Source of the DNA: Burhinus oedicnemus
Taxonomy: Eukaryota; Chordata; Aves; Charadriiformes; Burhinidae
Direction of reading: 5' to 3'
DNA length: 64,000 nt
NCBI GenBank assembly: GCA_008921705.1
Contig: VFFE01007510.1
Coordinates: 566,572 to 630,571 of the forward strand
Positions 48,314-60,924 of the stretch are shown piece after piece. The translations under genes were made by a program, and so were the position numbers. The notes beneath the pieces are model-generated. The model did not search any database, was not told the DNA's origin, and worked only from the letters and a program-made list of their open reading frames with translations. How positions within the stretch are numbered: the stretch's first letter is position 1; every line of letters begins with the position of its first letter.

Positions 48314-51300
48314 ATGCTAAATAAAAATTATACAGAAATCATATCTCCCTCAAATAGTATTTAAGATATAAGAATATAGTATATTCAGATGGACTATCAC
48401 ATCTCTGGGTTTTTTTATTGCTTTCTGCTTTGATCGATATTTCCCATTGATACAAAAGATAGAAAAGCTTACATATCTGAAATGTGGCATGGACATGTGA
48501 ATTCTGACCATGAACTGCCAACATCAACTCTTAATAAGAATCTTAGCTGAGCCTACATTGCATTTTCAAGTATATTGTCCTAGCTAGTAATTACAGTCTT
48601 TTATACAAGACCTATTTTATGGTACTATTTTTATATAATGTATATTTTTATCTTGACTTTGAAAGATCAAATCCTGTTTGTCATGTAAATTCTGCCTTTT
48701 GAATGCTTCAGTGACTTAAAGGAACACTGCAGCTCCTAAGAAACTGAAGCAGCAGTATGTTTTTGGTGATTGCCACGTATAGACAGTTTTCTTCCAAATT
48801 CCTCTGACTGAAAAAAGGTGGGGGGCAGTGGGGAAGAACATGTCATGGCAGGTTTACAATGAAGCCCATTGACAAATGAAACAACTTAAACAGATTGCAT
48901 TTGGTTCTATCTGGAGGCAAAAAAAAATACAGTGCAGAGATTTGTATTTGTGATATACAGGTTGAACGGTCAGTTCAGATACAGAATTTAATTAAGGTCT
49001 TTCTCTCTTTTCTTGTTCTGCTTGGTCTTTCACCTCAGTAAATGGGAACACAAGTATCTTGCCTGAGGGATCCTATGGTGAGTCACTGGTATAGGTCTCC
49101 CTGCCCAGGACCCTTTTGGCTATTAGGCATGTTGCTTCAGCCCTGTTGGGATCACCTAGGCCTGTGAGTAGCGGTTGATACAAAAGTAGTATTTAAAACA
49201 GTTGCTTAAGAAATCAAGCAAACTGAATGTCCAAAGTCATGCTACAAAGCAATTGTTCAAGACAGATGAATTCTTGTCAGTTTTGCCAGTTTCCACGAAC
49301 TGCAAATCTAGACAAGTGTATTTCTTTTACACTAGTACAGATGCTGAGTATAATAAATCTTTTGCACATGTTCCAGTAACTTAATCTGTTTTCCTTCTAC
49401 TCTCTGTACTGTATCTGCTTGGAATGAAAAGACGCTACAATTCTAGTAGCCCTGGTCTTTGTAAGTTCAGCAGCTGTTTTGAGATGTATACATGCTGCTT
49501 ATTTTTAAACATGCAAAACAACTGGGAGGAGAGCAAAGGAAAATGCAGAATTCAAATTGATTACCAGAGTATGTTATAAATAATACGTAAAACAATGGTA
49601 TGTAAATGTACCATGGTATCACATAGTTATAACACATTGCAACAAAAACATTTTATTTAATTACAGACCATTGAAAATGAGTTTCCAAAGCTAGGCAGAA
49701 TTTCAGACAAAGCTAAATAGTGTTTTAATGTTTCATAGAGGGGGCAACTGCGTTCTCACTTACTTCCTATTCTGAAGGCAAACTTAAGGCTAATAAAAGA
49801 CATTAGAGTGACAAAACTCTTCCACTTGTGAAGAAAGCAATGAGTCTGGGTAAAAATCACATAATTTCCTCTACGTTGCCAGGATTTAGAATCTATCTCT
49901 CAGGTTTAGGAAGACTGCCCAGTTCCACAAGTAAATTATGACCTGTCACACAAGCCTATGGGATTCTGTATGTTTGTGTTTCAGGCTGATGATAACATCT
50001 TTGTATCGATCATCTGGCTGCAACTGTACTATTGAAAGTGATCTGCTGAAATGATAAAAACTTTCAAGATATCAGCAATTTGGCTATTACATTTAAATGA
50101 TGTAGGCTGAACTATGCACACATCTCAAATTCTATGGCCAGGTTTTTCAGAAAAATAAGCTGCATACAAGAAGCTTTCTCTGATATCATCTATGTAAAGT
50201 CAAAAATTTTGAAAGACACTTTTAATAAGTATGTAGGAATTAAAGTACAATAGTTTTTACCTTGTCAAATATGACTCAACAAGCATGTGCTTCTTATTCC
50301 ATACAAGCCTGAGATTCCTCTTCCAGTTTAGGAAAAGAGATTTGAAATGTGGGTGATACTACTCGGACTGTTGGGTACGTCTATGAATTCACTGTTTGAG
50401 TTTCTATTTATGTTATTTTTCATTGCAAAACAGTCACAGTGGATTAGGTTTTTCAGAAGATGAAATCCACATGTTGGTAAATTAGACTGTTACATTTCCT
50501 ACTTCTTCAGAGTTAATTAGTGGTTAATTCATACAGCAGAATTAGAACTAATATTGAAGTTGACAAACTGGTTCCTCAGCTACTATGAATCAGTGAATTT
50601 GAAATATAAGCTGCATTTTATATGTCTGTGGGAACAGGCATTGTGCCGAGAACTTTTGATGTTGTTAGTATCACTCAATAATTTATTTTGATGGCTAACC
50701 ATCTTTTTTTTTTTTTCTTCCCACTTTATGTTAGGACATGAAGAAGACTCATGAGTACTTGGTGAATACTCCTACAGTAAAGCCTGTCTGCGTATGAAAG
50801 AGAGGAATCCTTTCCACCAGCTGATTTAAGTAATGGCCTTAAATGTAGCAGTCAGATCACTCCTCCACCTCAGGAACGCAAACAGAATTTGAAAGAACAT
50901 TTAAGATATGCTAACATGATATTTTTATAGCTTTTTTAAAGAAGATTTTCTTGCTGTGGTCATTTTTATCTTTGGCAATTATAAGTTATTTCAGACTGGA
51001 GTTGACTCTCCTCAGCTTCTGAGGCACATGGGCTGCCATGCTGTAGTGCAGCGTTGACCTCTGTGTTCTGGATGACTCCAACAGAATCATTCCAGTCATT
51101 TGACATTAAAATAATGTTCAGTGACTCTGTCATTTTCAAGCAATTTCCTGAATAATTTCAAATCTATTAATATACAGGAAACTGGTGCTTAACAAAGGTT
51201 GGATTCAGTGAATCCAGGAGCACCAGCTAATTATTAACTTCCCTTATTATCTGAAATGAAACCTGCTACGACACAGACTCATTTTCACTACCAGATAGTG

Positions 51301-53279
51301 AGGAAGATGGAAGACATGCACATAACTGACATTCTTGTCTGAAAAATTGCAGTGATCTTATATTTTCCTTGTAGTCTGATGTTTTACATGGAAAAAGAAA
51401 GCTAAGCTAAATATATAATGCTACTGCACCAGACTTAGGAGACTTTGCTCTAAAAACTCATGGAAATATGGAGGGGAATAAAAGCCAAGTTGTAGCCCAA
51501 GTCTGTACAAAACAGGAAAAGAAATATCTATTTGAGTTTAAATAGGAACTTCTTCCTTACATTTGCAGCTTGACATGTTAATTGATCCTGTTGATTACAG
51601 TCACAAAAAAACCAGATAACATTTTCTTTCTTTGGCAGGCTTCTTGACCTGAATGGAAACAGAAGAGCTAACTAATCTATAATAGGCACAGTCTAGACCT
51701 TGTGACTGCTTCTTTCAATGCTACCCTCATTTTTGTTTTCTTGATGTTACTTAATGGCAATACTAAATAACAAAAAGAAGACAAAGTATAGCCTCACTCT
51801 TTAAGGTTCTAAGCTCCCTTAAAAATTATGCCCAATGCATTTTGAACTTACCCTTTACATTTTAGACAGCTAACAATTCCAGCTGTGAAAGGTATACTTG
51901 ACTATTTTTTCATGGCGTCTTAGAGCATATGCACTAAAAGATGTCTGTGCCAAGCTACTCTAAGCTTGGTGAAAAGATCATTGCTTCTCAGAAGTGACTG
52001 ACTATATATTGCAAGCCAGTAAGAAGTGGATCATCAAAGAGTTTATTTTCAGCAGCCAGAACAAGGAATGATGTGATGGATTGAAAGATATGACATATTG
52101 TTGTACCTTGATGAATATTGAAGATTGTCTCTCAAGAAAAATTGAAGACCACAGATGTTCCTATGTCAAAAAATAGATAAGCCCAAGGGGAAAAAGGAAA
52201 GGGAACCACGAGATAAAAATTGAACTGTTGAAACATGGTGAGTGAAATGTGATGATTATTGTAGTCATTATACTGTTGTCAATTAGATTAGCACGTAACT
52301 CTAGAAATGGTATTGGATGAAGAAGTGCTGGAAAACTTATTTTAACTGCAACCAATTGGCTTACAGCAAATTAGATAACAAGTGACTTGAGTTTTCAACT
52401 CAAAGGTAGTTTTCTTAAACTCTGAACTTCTGTATAAATACCTAAAATAAGCTGGTTCATTCTTTTCTTACAAGCAGTACCTCTGGAAGGCAGAAGAAAC
52501 CCAACTCTTACTGAATTTTTCCCAACTACTTCTGGAGAAATAGAAAACATGTATCTCTCTCCTTCTTTGAAATAGTCAGACTCTGAACGCTCCTTTCATA
52601 GCAACTCCCAGCACTCGCAGAGGAACTCATAGAAAGGCATTAGGCTTCTGGTCAGGAGACCAGCTTTAGCATTTGGTGTAGGAAAAGGCAAAACAATAGA
52701 GCAGAACAACTTGAGGGCAAATACCTTGAGAAAGTCTGGTCTGAGTCCCCAGTTCAACGAACACAAGCCTGGGACCACGTAACAAGAACGTGACCATGTG
52801 CTAGACATGGCAAATTACTTTGTGGTCTTCAAAGCATGGCATATCTCCTTTTTTACCCTCTGTGCATGCTGGGTGCAGTTTGGTTTCTGGCAGGAGCTAA
52901 AAATCATGTTTGTGGTTTCCATTTGACATTGCTATACAAAAACTGGCAGTTCTTCAATATATACGGTTAATAAAAGATCTGCAAGAAGCAGGAAAATGTG
53001 CCAGAGACATAGAAAAGCTATTAAAACGTAACTTCAACTCCTAACCTCTATCTGAAGTTGAGTCTATCTAAATAAATGTTTGACTTTATGCCATGACTTC
53101 AAACTAGATAGTACTCTTAGCAATATTCTTAATCTAGTCACAACATGACAGATATGAAGGCCCATTAGCTCAGTTCTTTATTTAAAATTAGTTGATGTAA
53201 ACTAGTCTGAAATTTAAACACACGTATCCATACAGGCTTTGCATGTGCATACCTAAGTTATTTTTTAGAGTAATACACG
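48314..53279. other. 5 kb unique DNA, includes an acceptor-like site
   Basis: No transposon recognised. The most exon-like signal in the window, at 50735, lies here. AATAAA occurs at 51477-51482. Confidence 0.45.
50735..50797 (+). other. Candidate terminal coding exon (weak)
   Basis: A strong polypyrimidine tract (T14 then CTTCCCACTTTATGTTAG, 50704-50734) gives a near-ideal 3' splice site. The frame starting at 50735 reads through 20 codons, including KKTHEYLVNTPTVK and ending PVCV, to TGA (50795-50797). No donor is obvious soon after, so it would be a last exon with its 3' UTR running on, with AATAAA at 51477-51482 as a possible signal. I do not recognise the peptide and cannot see a partner exon, so this is a hypothesis only. 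Confidence 0.2.
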
Positions 53280-53959
53280 TGTCCTGGTTTGAAGAAGCCA
53301 CAACAATTTATTGCTGTTTTGACAACTGTTCTATCACTTGATGAACCCTCCCCACCTGGGAAGGTGAATCGGGAAAAAACAAGGGAACCTGAGAGCTGAA
53401 ATATAAACAGATTTAATAGAATAATACTAAATAATTAACATTAATAATACTAAAAAACCAATATTGATCCCAATGTCAATATAAAATATACAAGGATTAT
53501 ACTCAGCCCATTCTATCAGTAGGAAGCTGTGAACTCCCAACAGTGGACAGCAAATGTCAGACACTGCAAGAGCTACAGCTACAGGAGGAAGGGAAGAGGT
53601 CAGGGGTCCAGCACTAGGGCAAGAAGTTCTCAGGATTGCAGCCATCATAGAAGAGGGAGAATTCCTCAGCAAACTTTCTGATTTATATTGAATGTGACGT
53701 TCATGGTATGAAATAATCCTGTTGGCCAGCTTGGGTCAAGTGCCTGGGTCTCGCTTCTCCTCATCCCCGCACCTGACTAGCTCAAAAACACTGAGACCTT
53801 GAAATCCACATACCATAGCTGGCTATAAAGTAAATATTTTCACAAATTCTGACACTAGAGTCTTCTAAAAATGCAGCTTTCCCAAGCATTAGAAAAGACC
53901 TTACTGAAAAATGAAATTACTGAAAGATAAATTAAACCTGCGTCACTCGAACCTGGACA
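53280..53959 (-). mobile_element. ERV LTR, family C, minus strand
   Basis: The left end TGTCCTGGTTTGAAG and right end CTCGAACCTGGACA form imperfect inverted termini, so on the minus strand the LTR begins TGTCCAGGTTCGAG and ends CAGGACA. Minus-strand AATATAAATC (about 53680-53690) is a plausible TATA region, next to TGACGTTCATGG and to the GGCCAGCTTGGGTCA block, both typical of this LTR group. An AT-rich stretch with repeated AATACTAA words lies at 53410-53460. The flanks ACACG and ATAAG match at only three of five bases, so the target-site duplication is unproven. No ERV genes adjoin it. Confidence 0.75.
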
Positions 53960-56900
53960 ATAAGTTAAACTGGTACATCTTTCAATACAGGAAAATTTTA
54001 CTTTGTAGTTTAAAATAAGGTGTTGAACAGCAGAATTTCTGTTCTGTTTGTCTCACATAGAGTAGGAAACAAAAGCAGTAATAATAGTCATGAGTCAAAG
54101 CTGTGGTAGCAGGTTTCAAACTGGAGCATCTGTATATGTTCACTAAAAATATAGCTCTAATAAGTGCAAGATCATTCTGTCTGGTACTTATTACAGTGAT
54201 GATGTATTGATGACACAGTACAATTTTATAAAACTCGGACTCTTTAATCCATTTTTGTTGTCTCTTTAGATGATAGCTATACTTCAGATGCATTTCATTG
54301 CTGACAAATGAGTGGAGAGTGCAGAATGCCTGTTCTGTTAGTAGCTTTGCAGCAGGGTTTTCTAATCTTACTGTAGCTAAAAAAACTTTGCATGAATGTG
54401 CAGCCATGCTGGAGACAGGGAACCTGAAAGGCTTGCCTATAGATTGAATAAGAGTAATTCAGTCAGGCGACAAAGATTTTACATTTCACTCATCTCATCT
54501 TTGAGGATTCCACATATTATTTAAAAATGTAGGTCTTAATGATAGTCTATTGAAAATGGAGATGGAGAAAAGCAGAAAAGTTTGGGTAGAATATAAACCC
54601 ATTTCAGCTGTGAATTCTCATCCTTTTTTTTTTTTTGAGGAACCACAAATTGAATCTTGTTTTGAGTTCATTAAATGCATTTTCCTAAAGTTCATTTCAA
54701 TTCCTTATTTCTTGTGGAAGAAATATCAAATTCCACAAGACATTTCACTATTCAGAAAGTAGGTCACTGTAGAATAAAGGTATTTCTTAGCCTTACCTTA
54801 GCAAGTAATTTGGCACAGCAGAAGCAGATCAGTTATAGTGTATGTCTACCATATGGAGAGTTTGAGAACGGATGTTCTTTCATAGTAGGCTTGGCCACAT
54901 CCCTTAGACCAAATATTCATCATGAACGAGATGCAAGGGCTTTTGTGTTTCCATTACGGATGGAGCTGGAATAAATCTTCCCAATGTAGTTTCTCTTTGG
55001 TGAGTAGATGGTGTGAATCTTCATATGTAGATTTCAGATAAGGAATTTTGTGTACACGAAAGCTGGTCTTTGAACTGAACCGATACCCATCAACACAGGA
55101 TGACTGGAAGATTTGCTTCAGACTTGCACTACTACTCCGAATCAAAATGTTAACATAGAAGCAGCTAGTGAGCACTGCTCCTATGATGCAAAAAGGCAAT
55201 AGGATCAGTATTTGATTTAGTTACATGGCAGCATGACTATTTTGGTTTTTATTGACTTTTTACAATAACTTTTTCTGCATTTTATTTCACTTTTTTTTTG
55301 TTACGACTTTTATTTTTGAAGAAAACAATAAGAAAACACACCTTATAACATACCCTCTCTTAAAGTATCCCCAAATCCGCAGTAGGCAAGAATTAGATGC
55401 ACTGCAATCACTACCAGTCTTGCTGACTAACATCAATTTATCTGTGTTGTCTGAGATTGAGGAGTGTCTTTTTATTCTACATACTTCTGAATGACACTTA
55501 GTACACAGACTGTCAGCACTTTGCAGAACAGTCCTACAAAATGTAAAAATTAATAATATATCATTTTGTAGAGGACAGCAACGTTGTGATCATCTGTAAG
55601 GAAAAGACGGGAATTCTGATTAGATAGAACAAATACCTACACTTGTGTCTTGATATCTTCATTATCTGTACAAATAAAAAAGATGGTAGTAATCATGTTT
55701 GCAATGGAAAGGCAGATAAATGACAGAGTCTTCTTTTTCATCTTTGAATGTTACAGAATGAAAAACATGCAATCAATTCTGTCAAGTGAAAAAGATCCTT
55801 CTTAGCAGAACATTAGTTGTTCTTCAGGAATAAGTTGTCAGAAGAACATTGCCCTTTACCCTACATGGAATGTCTTGTATGAAAATTAATTTTTATTGCT
55901 GAATTCATAAGAATTAATACTGACCATATACATTTCTTAAAAGAAAATTAACATATTAACAAGAAGGCAATAAACCGTATACCCTAACATATGATCCAAT
56001 CCCAACTGAAAGGATTAGAAAGACTCCTATTTACTTAAAAAGGGTTCAGCCAAGCCATTAGGGAGGCAGGCTTTTGAAGTTTAAGTGGTTTGTTATTAGA
56101 ATGAAATTTTCAAACCATTCCTAAATTAAAAAAAAATATATAAAATTTAAAAAGCAGCATTTAAGTAAACAGCAGAAAACCTGCAGCAAAGACTGGTAAT
56201 CTGAGTGCAGCTTTTTAATCAAATTTTACTGCAGCAGATAACACAGCTGATGATACACAGCTCATGGTATAATTGTCTGAAATTACTGATACGATTGAAA
56301 CAGAGCAGTAGCTATATAATTCTGCTGCTTCTCTGTCCAAACGCTGTTTCTAAAATACTGTGCACTTCTAACATAACACAGGACAGACTACTTTCCTTTT
56401 GCCAGCCACGCTCTAGGAACTCCGGAGCTGTCAAAACAGAGCAGTTTATCTATCCAGCCACTAATGATGGCATGTAACATATACTGTTAGGGAAAGATAG
56501 GCTGCCTCCACTGCTTGGTGGTGCTTATAGTCTGGATTGCACGAATGCTCTTTAGAGGAGGAAAAGGTTTTTTTATCTATTTCCTGAAATCAGTCATCGG
56601 CTTAAAACACTACCAGAAACTTGCTTGAAGTATCCAAAGCATTAATGTCAGGATCTCTTCAATTATTTCTCTTAATACAGAGCTTCTTTATTTTACCAAA
56701 GTGCAGTTCTACAAAGTTATTGCTCAGCAGGTAGATCATGAAAAATAGGTGTCTGTGCAAAACTGATTGCAAACTCAGTGGTGAAATGACTGATTTCTAA
56801 AATTATCAAATATAATAATACTGATGACGATGATGTATACAATAACTAGCCAGTCCCTACATTGCCATGTAAATAGGAGTACAATCAACCATAAAAATAT

Positions 56901-59577
56901 TCATTGATTAAACTTCTTTGGACAGTGGGAGGCTTTCAGCAACATGTGCTAGTATTTGCCTGAACCTAAAAGGTTGCAATTACAGTTCCTCATTCTGCAA
57001 GGAGCATGGGAGAGGAAAACTGCATCACAGAAAAAAAAAAAATATTCAGGATTTATACAGAGCTAAAATTTGTAGAATGCTGAAAATTGAGCTCTTGCTG
57101 ATGGTCATAACAGGAACCTGTGTAATAACACCCCTTTGTGGGAACTCTGAGTATGTTTAGTGTGCAATCAAATAAATTGGATAACTAATTCTGCTAATGG
57201 CCTTGTACTCACTGAAGATTCAGCTACTTTCAGGTATTCTGCTTGGTTTGCAGTGTAAAAATAGTAGGTGAATCCCACATTGCTTTGGACTGTTCCACGG
57301 ATGAAAAAATGGCATAGGCTTGGCATACATACCTGATTAAACTTGACTTACAACAGTTTTTCCATCACCTAAGTAATACATGGAAAGCTGGGGGAGGGAG
57401 GTGGGTAGTAAGTTTTTAAGGTATTGAGAACTTAGTCTGATATTTAATAATTAAGCATTCAAATCCAGTAGGGATCACTACAATGTTTCTTCAGAAGAAG
57501 TGTTAGGAATTTATCTGTATACTACCGTTTGCTCAGTACTTTTGTCCTCTCTTTGCCAAGTCCCATTTGTGTGCTCAGCACTGTAAACTGATTATTCCCC
57601 AAATCAAGCTAATTGACCAATTAGCTGAAAGTAAAGGTAAATTAGACATTGTAAGTATTGCATAATTAGATTTACTGTGAGTTAATCAACTATTGCAGAT
57701 ACAGCACATCCACAAAGGAATATCAGGAAGAGGAATAAAACAGACCTACCTCAAAGTATAAATTGTTGAACATTATTCTGCTAAAAAGGATTGTTTTCAT
57801 TCCTCTTTCTTTTGATTGTTGTCAACATTGCTATATTGTTATCCACTATATAAGTTAAAATATTAGTGTCTTTTATACATTGAGTATAGGCTGTCTCGCT
57901 GAGCAGCAGACCTCTACTACTGGTACCTCCAGGTGCAATAACTGTACTCTATTGACACTATTAGATCTACCTAGTGGTTAACAGTCATTGTGGAGTTCAA
58001 AGAGGAAAATAAGGATTGCCAACAACAGGAATTTCAAGGCATATCTAAATAGATTTGGATGTTTGTTGCAAATAAACATTGAAAATCCTGAATGTTTACT
58101 CAAAGCTTACAAAAACCGTTTGAGATCATAAACCCTTCCTTTCATCCCTTTCCCTTCTCCACCTTCATTTCTCACAACTTTTAGCAACAAAACTATTAAA
58201 TATCCTGTTTGTCTCCCTACTTCTTTTGAAAACATTGTAAACTTACTAAATCAAGATCTTGGATCCCATCTCAGGCGGGATTCAATAAGCGTGGGGAAGT
58301 TGGTATCATTTGAGATGCCCTGGTGTCATTTGAATTGAATCATCAGTGGCAGGTCAAAGCTATGCAAGACAACTCATAGTGCCTCAAATGGCACTGAATC
58401 CTTTCTTCAGGCAGCTGAATCTAACCTCTTATGTCACTTCAACCATCTAGGAATATGGGCTGGAATCCAGTTTAAGGTTAAGGTAGGACTAAAATTTGGC
58501 ATTTGGAGGCAGGAGTCTAGGTAAGTGCCAGATGTCTATGTTCCCTTTCCAGTCAGTGGGCTTGGTTTAGCTGCCAAAATGCCAACTCCTTGTGCCATGA
58601 CAGCTGCTCTGATGTATAAGGCCTGGCCTCCATAAGCTGATCCAGCGGGCATGTAACTCCCCTAGGTCCTGCAGCATTTATTTGCCAGCCCTGTGTGGCT
58701 GTATAAGGTGCCACAAGGCATTTCAAATGGTACTAAGCAGGTGTATACATGGGCAGCTGAGCTGAGCTCCAGCTGGCCTTTTGACATATAAATGTTGTTA
58801 GGCAAATTAATTGGTTTAAATTGAACTCCACTGTTAAGTTCCTCCTAAAGTCAGCAGGGAAAAACAGGCCCTTCCAGAGAAGGGTTTATGTTGAAAAATT
58901 CACTTCAGAGCATCTGAATTACTTCCTACTTTGAGGAGGACCCAGTTCTGAAGCAGCCTGCGGGTCCTGCGCTGGAGCTGACAGCCCGTGTGGGTGTCTC
59001 AGGTGGCACCAGGGCACATGCATGGCTCTAGGCCCCTTTGCATGGGCAGATGAGTCGTGGAGTACCTCATGTCTAATGATGAGCAGGCAGCAGGAGATGC
59101 ACACATAAGCAGAGGTTGAGTTTGAGAGAAGGTCCAAAGCTCATGGGGATCTATAGGAAGCATGTTCAGGTCCCACAGACATGGTGCTTCCCAGCTGGTG
59201 AGCGATCTCAGCAGTGAATGATAGGACGGAAGGGTGTGATCAAGAAAATTTTTTTGATCTTTTGAATCCTCCTCTCTGAGGGTGACTTGAGCTGTTGTCT
59301 AGTCAGGAATATTCAGCCTCTCCAGGACTTTGGGAAGACATTTCATTCATCCTAAATTTTGGATGGTCAGGGTGGCTGCAGTACTAGCTTAAGTTTTAAT
59401 GCTAACTTACAATGCTGATTTAGCAGATAAACATTACCTATGCATTGCCATGGATATTCAGTGTTTGGCCAATTTTATAAAGGTACTTAGCGGCCTAAAG
59501 GATTTTGTTTAATTTTAGTCCCACAAAACTGCTTTAAAATTTCACATATATGCCATTCAAGATGAAGTCTTCAAGTT
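53960..59577. other. 5.6 kb repeat-poor DNA
   Basis: No transposon, RNA gene or exon recognised. The longest frame (141 codons, minus, 53982-54407) resembles nothing known. The section 58430-59240 is less AT-rich than the rest. Confidence 0.45.
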
Positions 59578-59838
59578 CTAGGACAAAAGGAAATGGCCTC
59601 AAGTTGCACCAGGGGAGGTTTAGATTGGATATTAGGAAAAATTTCTTCACCTAAAGGGTTATCAAACATTGGAACAGGCTGCCCAGGGAAGTGGTGGAAT
59701 CACCACCCCTGGAGGTGTAGACGGGTAGACGTGGTGCTGAGGGACATCGTTCAGTGGTGGTTTTGGCAGTGCTATGTAGATGGTTGGACTCAATGATCTT
59801 AAAGGTCCCTTCCAACCTAGGCAATTTTGTGATTCTGC
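59578..59838 (+). mobile_element. CR1 LINE 3' end, plus strand
   Basis: It starts inside the ORF2 C-terminus (AGGACAAAAGGAAATGGCCT, CAAGTTGCACCAGGGGAGG), continues through GGAACAGGCTGCCCAGGGAA, and ends AATGATCTTAAAGGTCCC followed by CAATTTTGTGATTCTG. This is the sense-strand tail with a decayed octamer pair. It is the same subfamily as the element at 63118-63537 but much shorter. Confidence 0.93.
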
Positions 59839-60924
59839 TGACTCAGTTTTTTACTGGTAAGGGGGCATAACTATACCTTTTTCATTACAGGGTGTTTCTT
59901 GTGGATAAATGCATTAAAGATTGTGAAGTTAGCAGTAATGTATGTTTTATAATTATTGTTTTAATTATTATTATAATTATTGTTATTATTATAATTATAT
60001 ATAATGATGTATATCATAGTTATTGACTGAATGCAAATTCATTTCATTTAGAAACTCAGATTGTCAGAGTATCCTTCCAATCTTCATATAATTCAAACAG
60101 AAAAAATAATTAAAAAAAAAAAGACAGGAAAAGCACTGTAGCATTCAGTAGTCAGGTATTCTGTTACTACTTCACTGCAGCAAAACCTTTTCTTGCTCAT
60201 TTTAGTGGCATCCACCACTTCAAGAGTTAATATATTTCCTAGTCGTTTCAGAAATCCTCATTAACTGTCATGGAGCTATTTTAAAATATACTGTATGGTT
60301 GTATAAATTACGATGTTCGCATAGCTGAGTATCATACCTATATTCTGTTAATGCGAAGTACTTGTATTAGGTATGTTGTGAGAGTCAGAAGTAAATTCTA
60401 AAAGTAATGTTGTGTTAGTGTAAAGGCCCCTTTCCCCAAAGGCAAACTCCTGCCTATATTTAGTATTATCTGGACATATCTGCAAATGTCATATACAGAC
60501 CTTCTGTTTTCACTTGACCACTCCAAGCTGCACACAGGGTAAATATTTAGCTAAACGCTTTTCCACTTTTATGAATCCAAACCATTTCCTGCCCAAAGCC
60601 CACCTGGTAGTCTCTGCAAATATTTCCCTGTCTGGCTGTGCAAAGAGCTTTGCCTGACTGCAGTTTAATAACTTTTTACTCATCTCTTTCAAAACATAAA
60701 GGTCATTAGTGTGCTCTTTCTTCTTTTCCCTCTCAAGATAAAAATTATTCTGAGGACAAATTTAAAACAAAAACCAAAAGAATAACATGACTTAGGGTTC
60801 TAATATTTAGCTAAGGCTATTAAACTCTTTTTGTACCAGCTATCCCAGAATTTTAGATACAGAGCAGATTCTACACAGCAGCTGGTAAACTCTGCTGTAT
60901 TCTCTAAAACCAAGAGGAGTTTTA
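59839..60924. other. 1.1 kb unique AT-rich DNA
   Basis: No gene seen. It contains the ATT-rich tract at 59949-60007. Confidence 0.5.
59949..60007. repeat. (ATT)n-like low-complexity tract
   Basis: About 60 bp of only A, T and a few G, built from imperfect ATT/AATT units. Confidence 0.85.

Noticed and set aside
53982..54407. 141-codon open frame on the minus strand
   Set aside because: Rich in Cys, Tyr, Lys and Phe with no motif, in AT-rich DNA. Judged to be chance.
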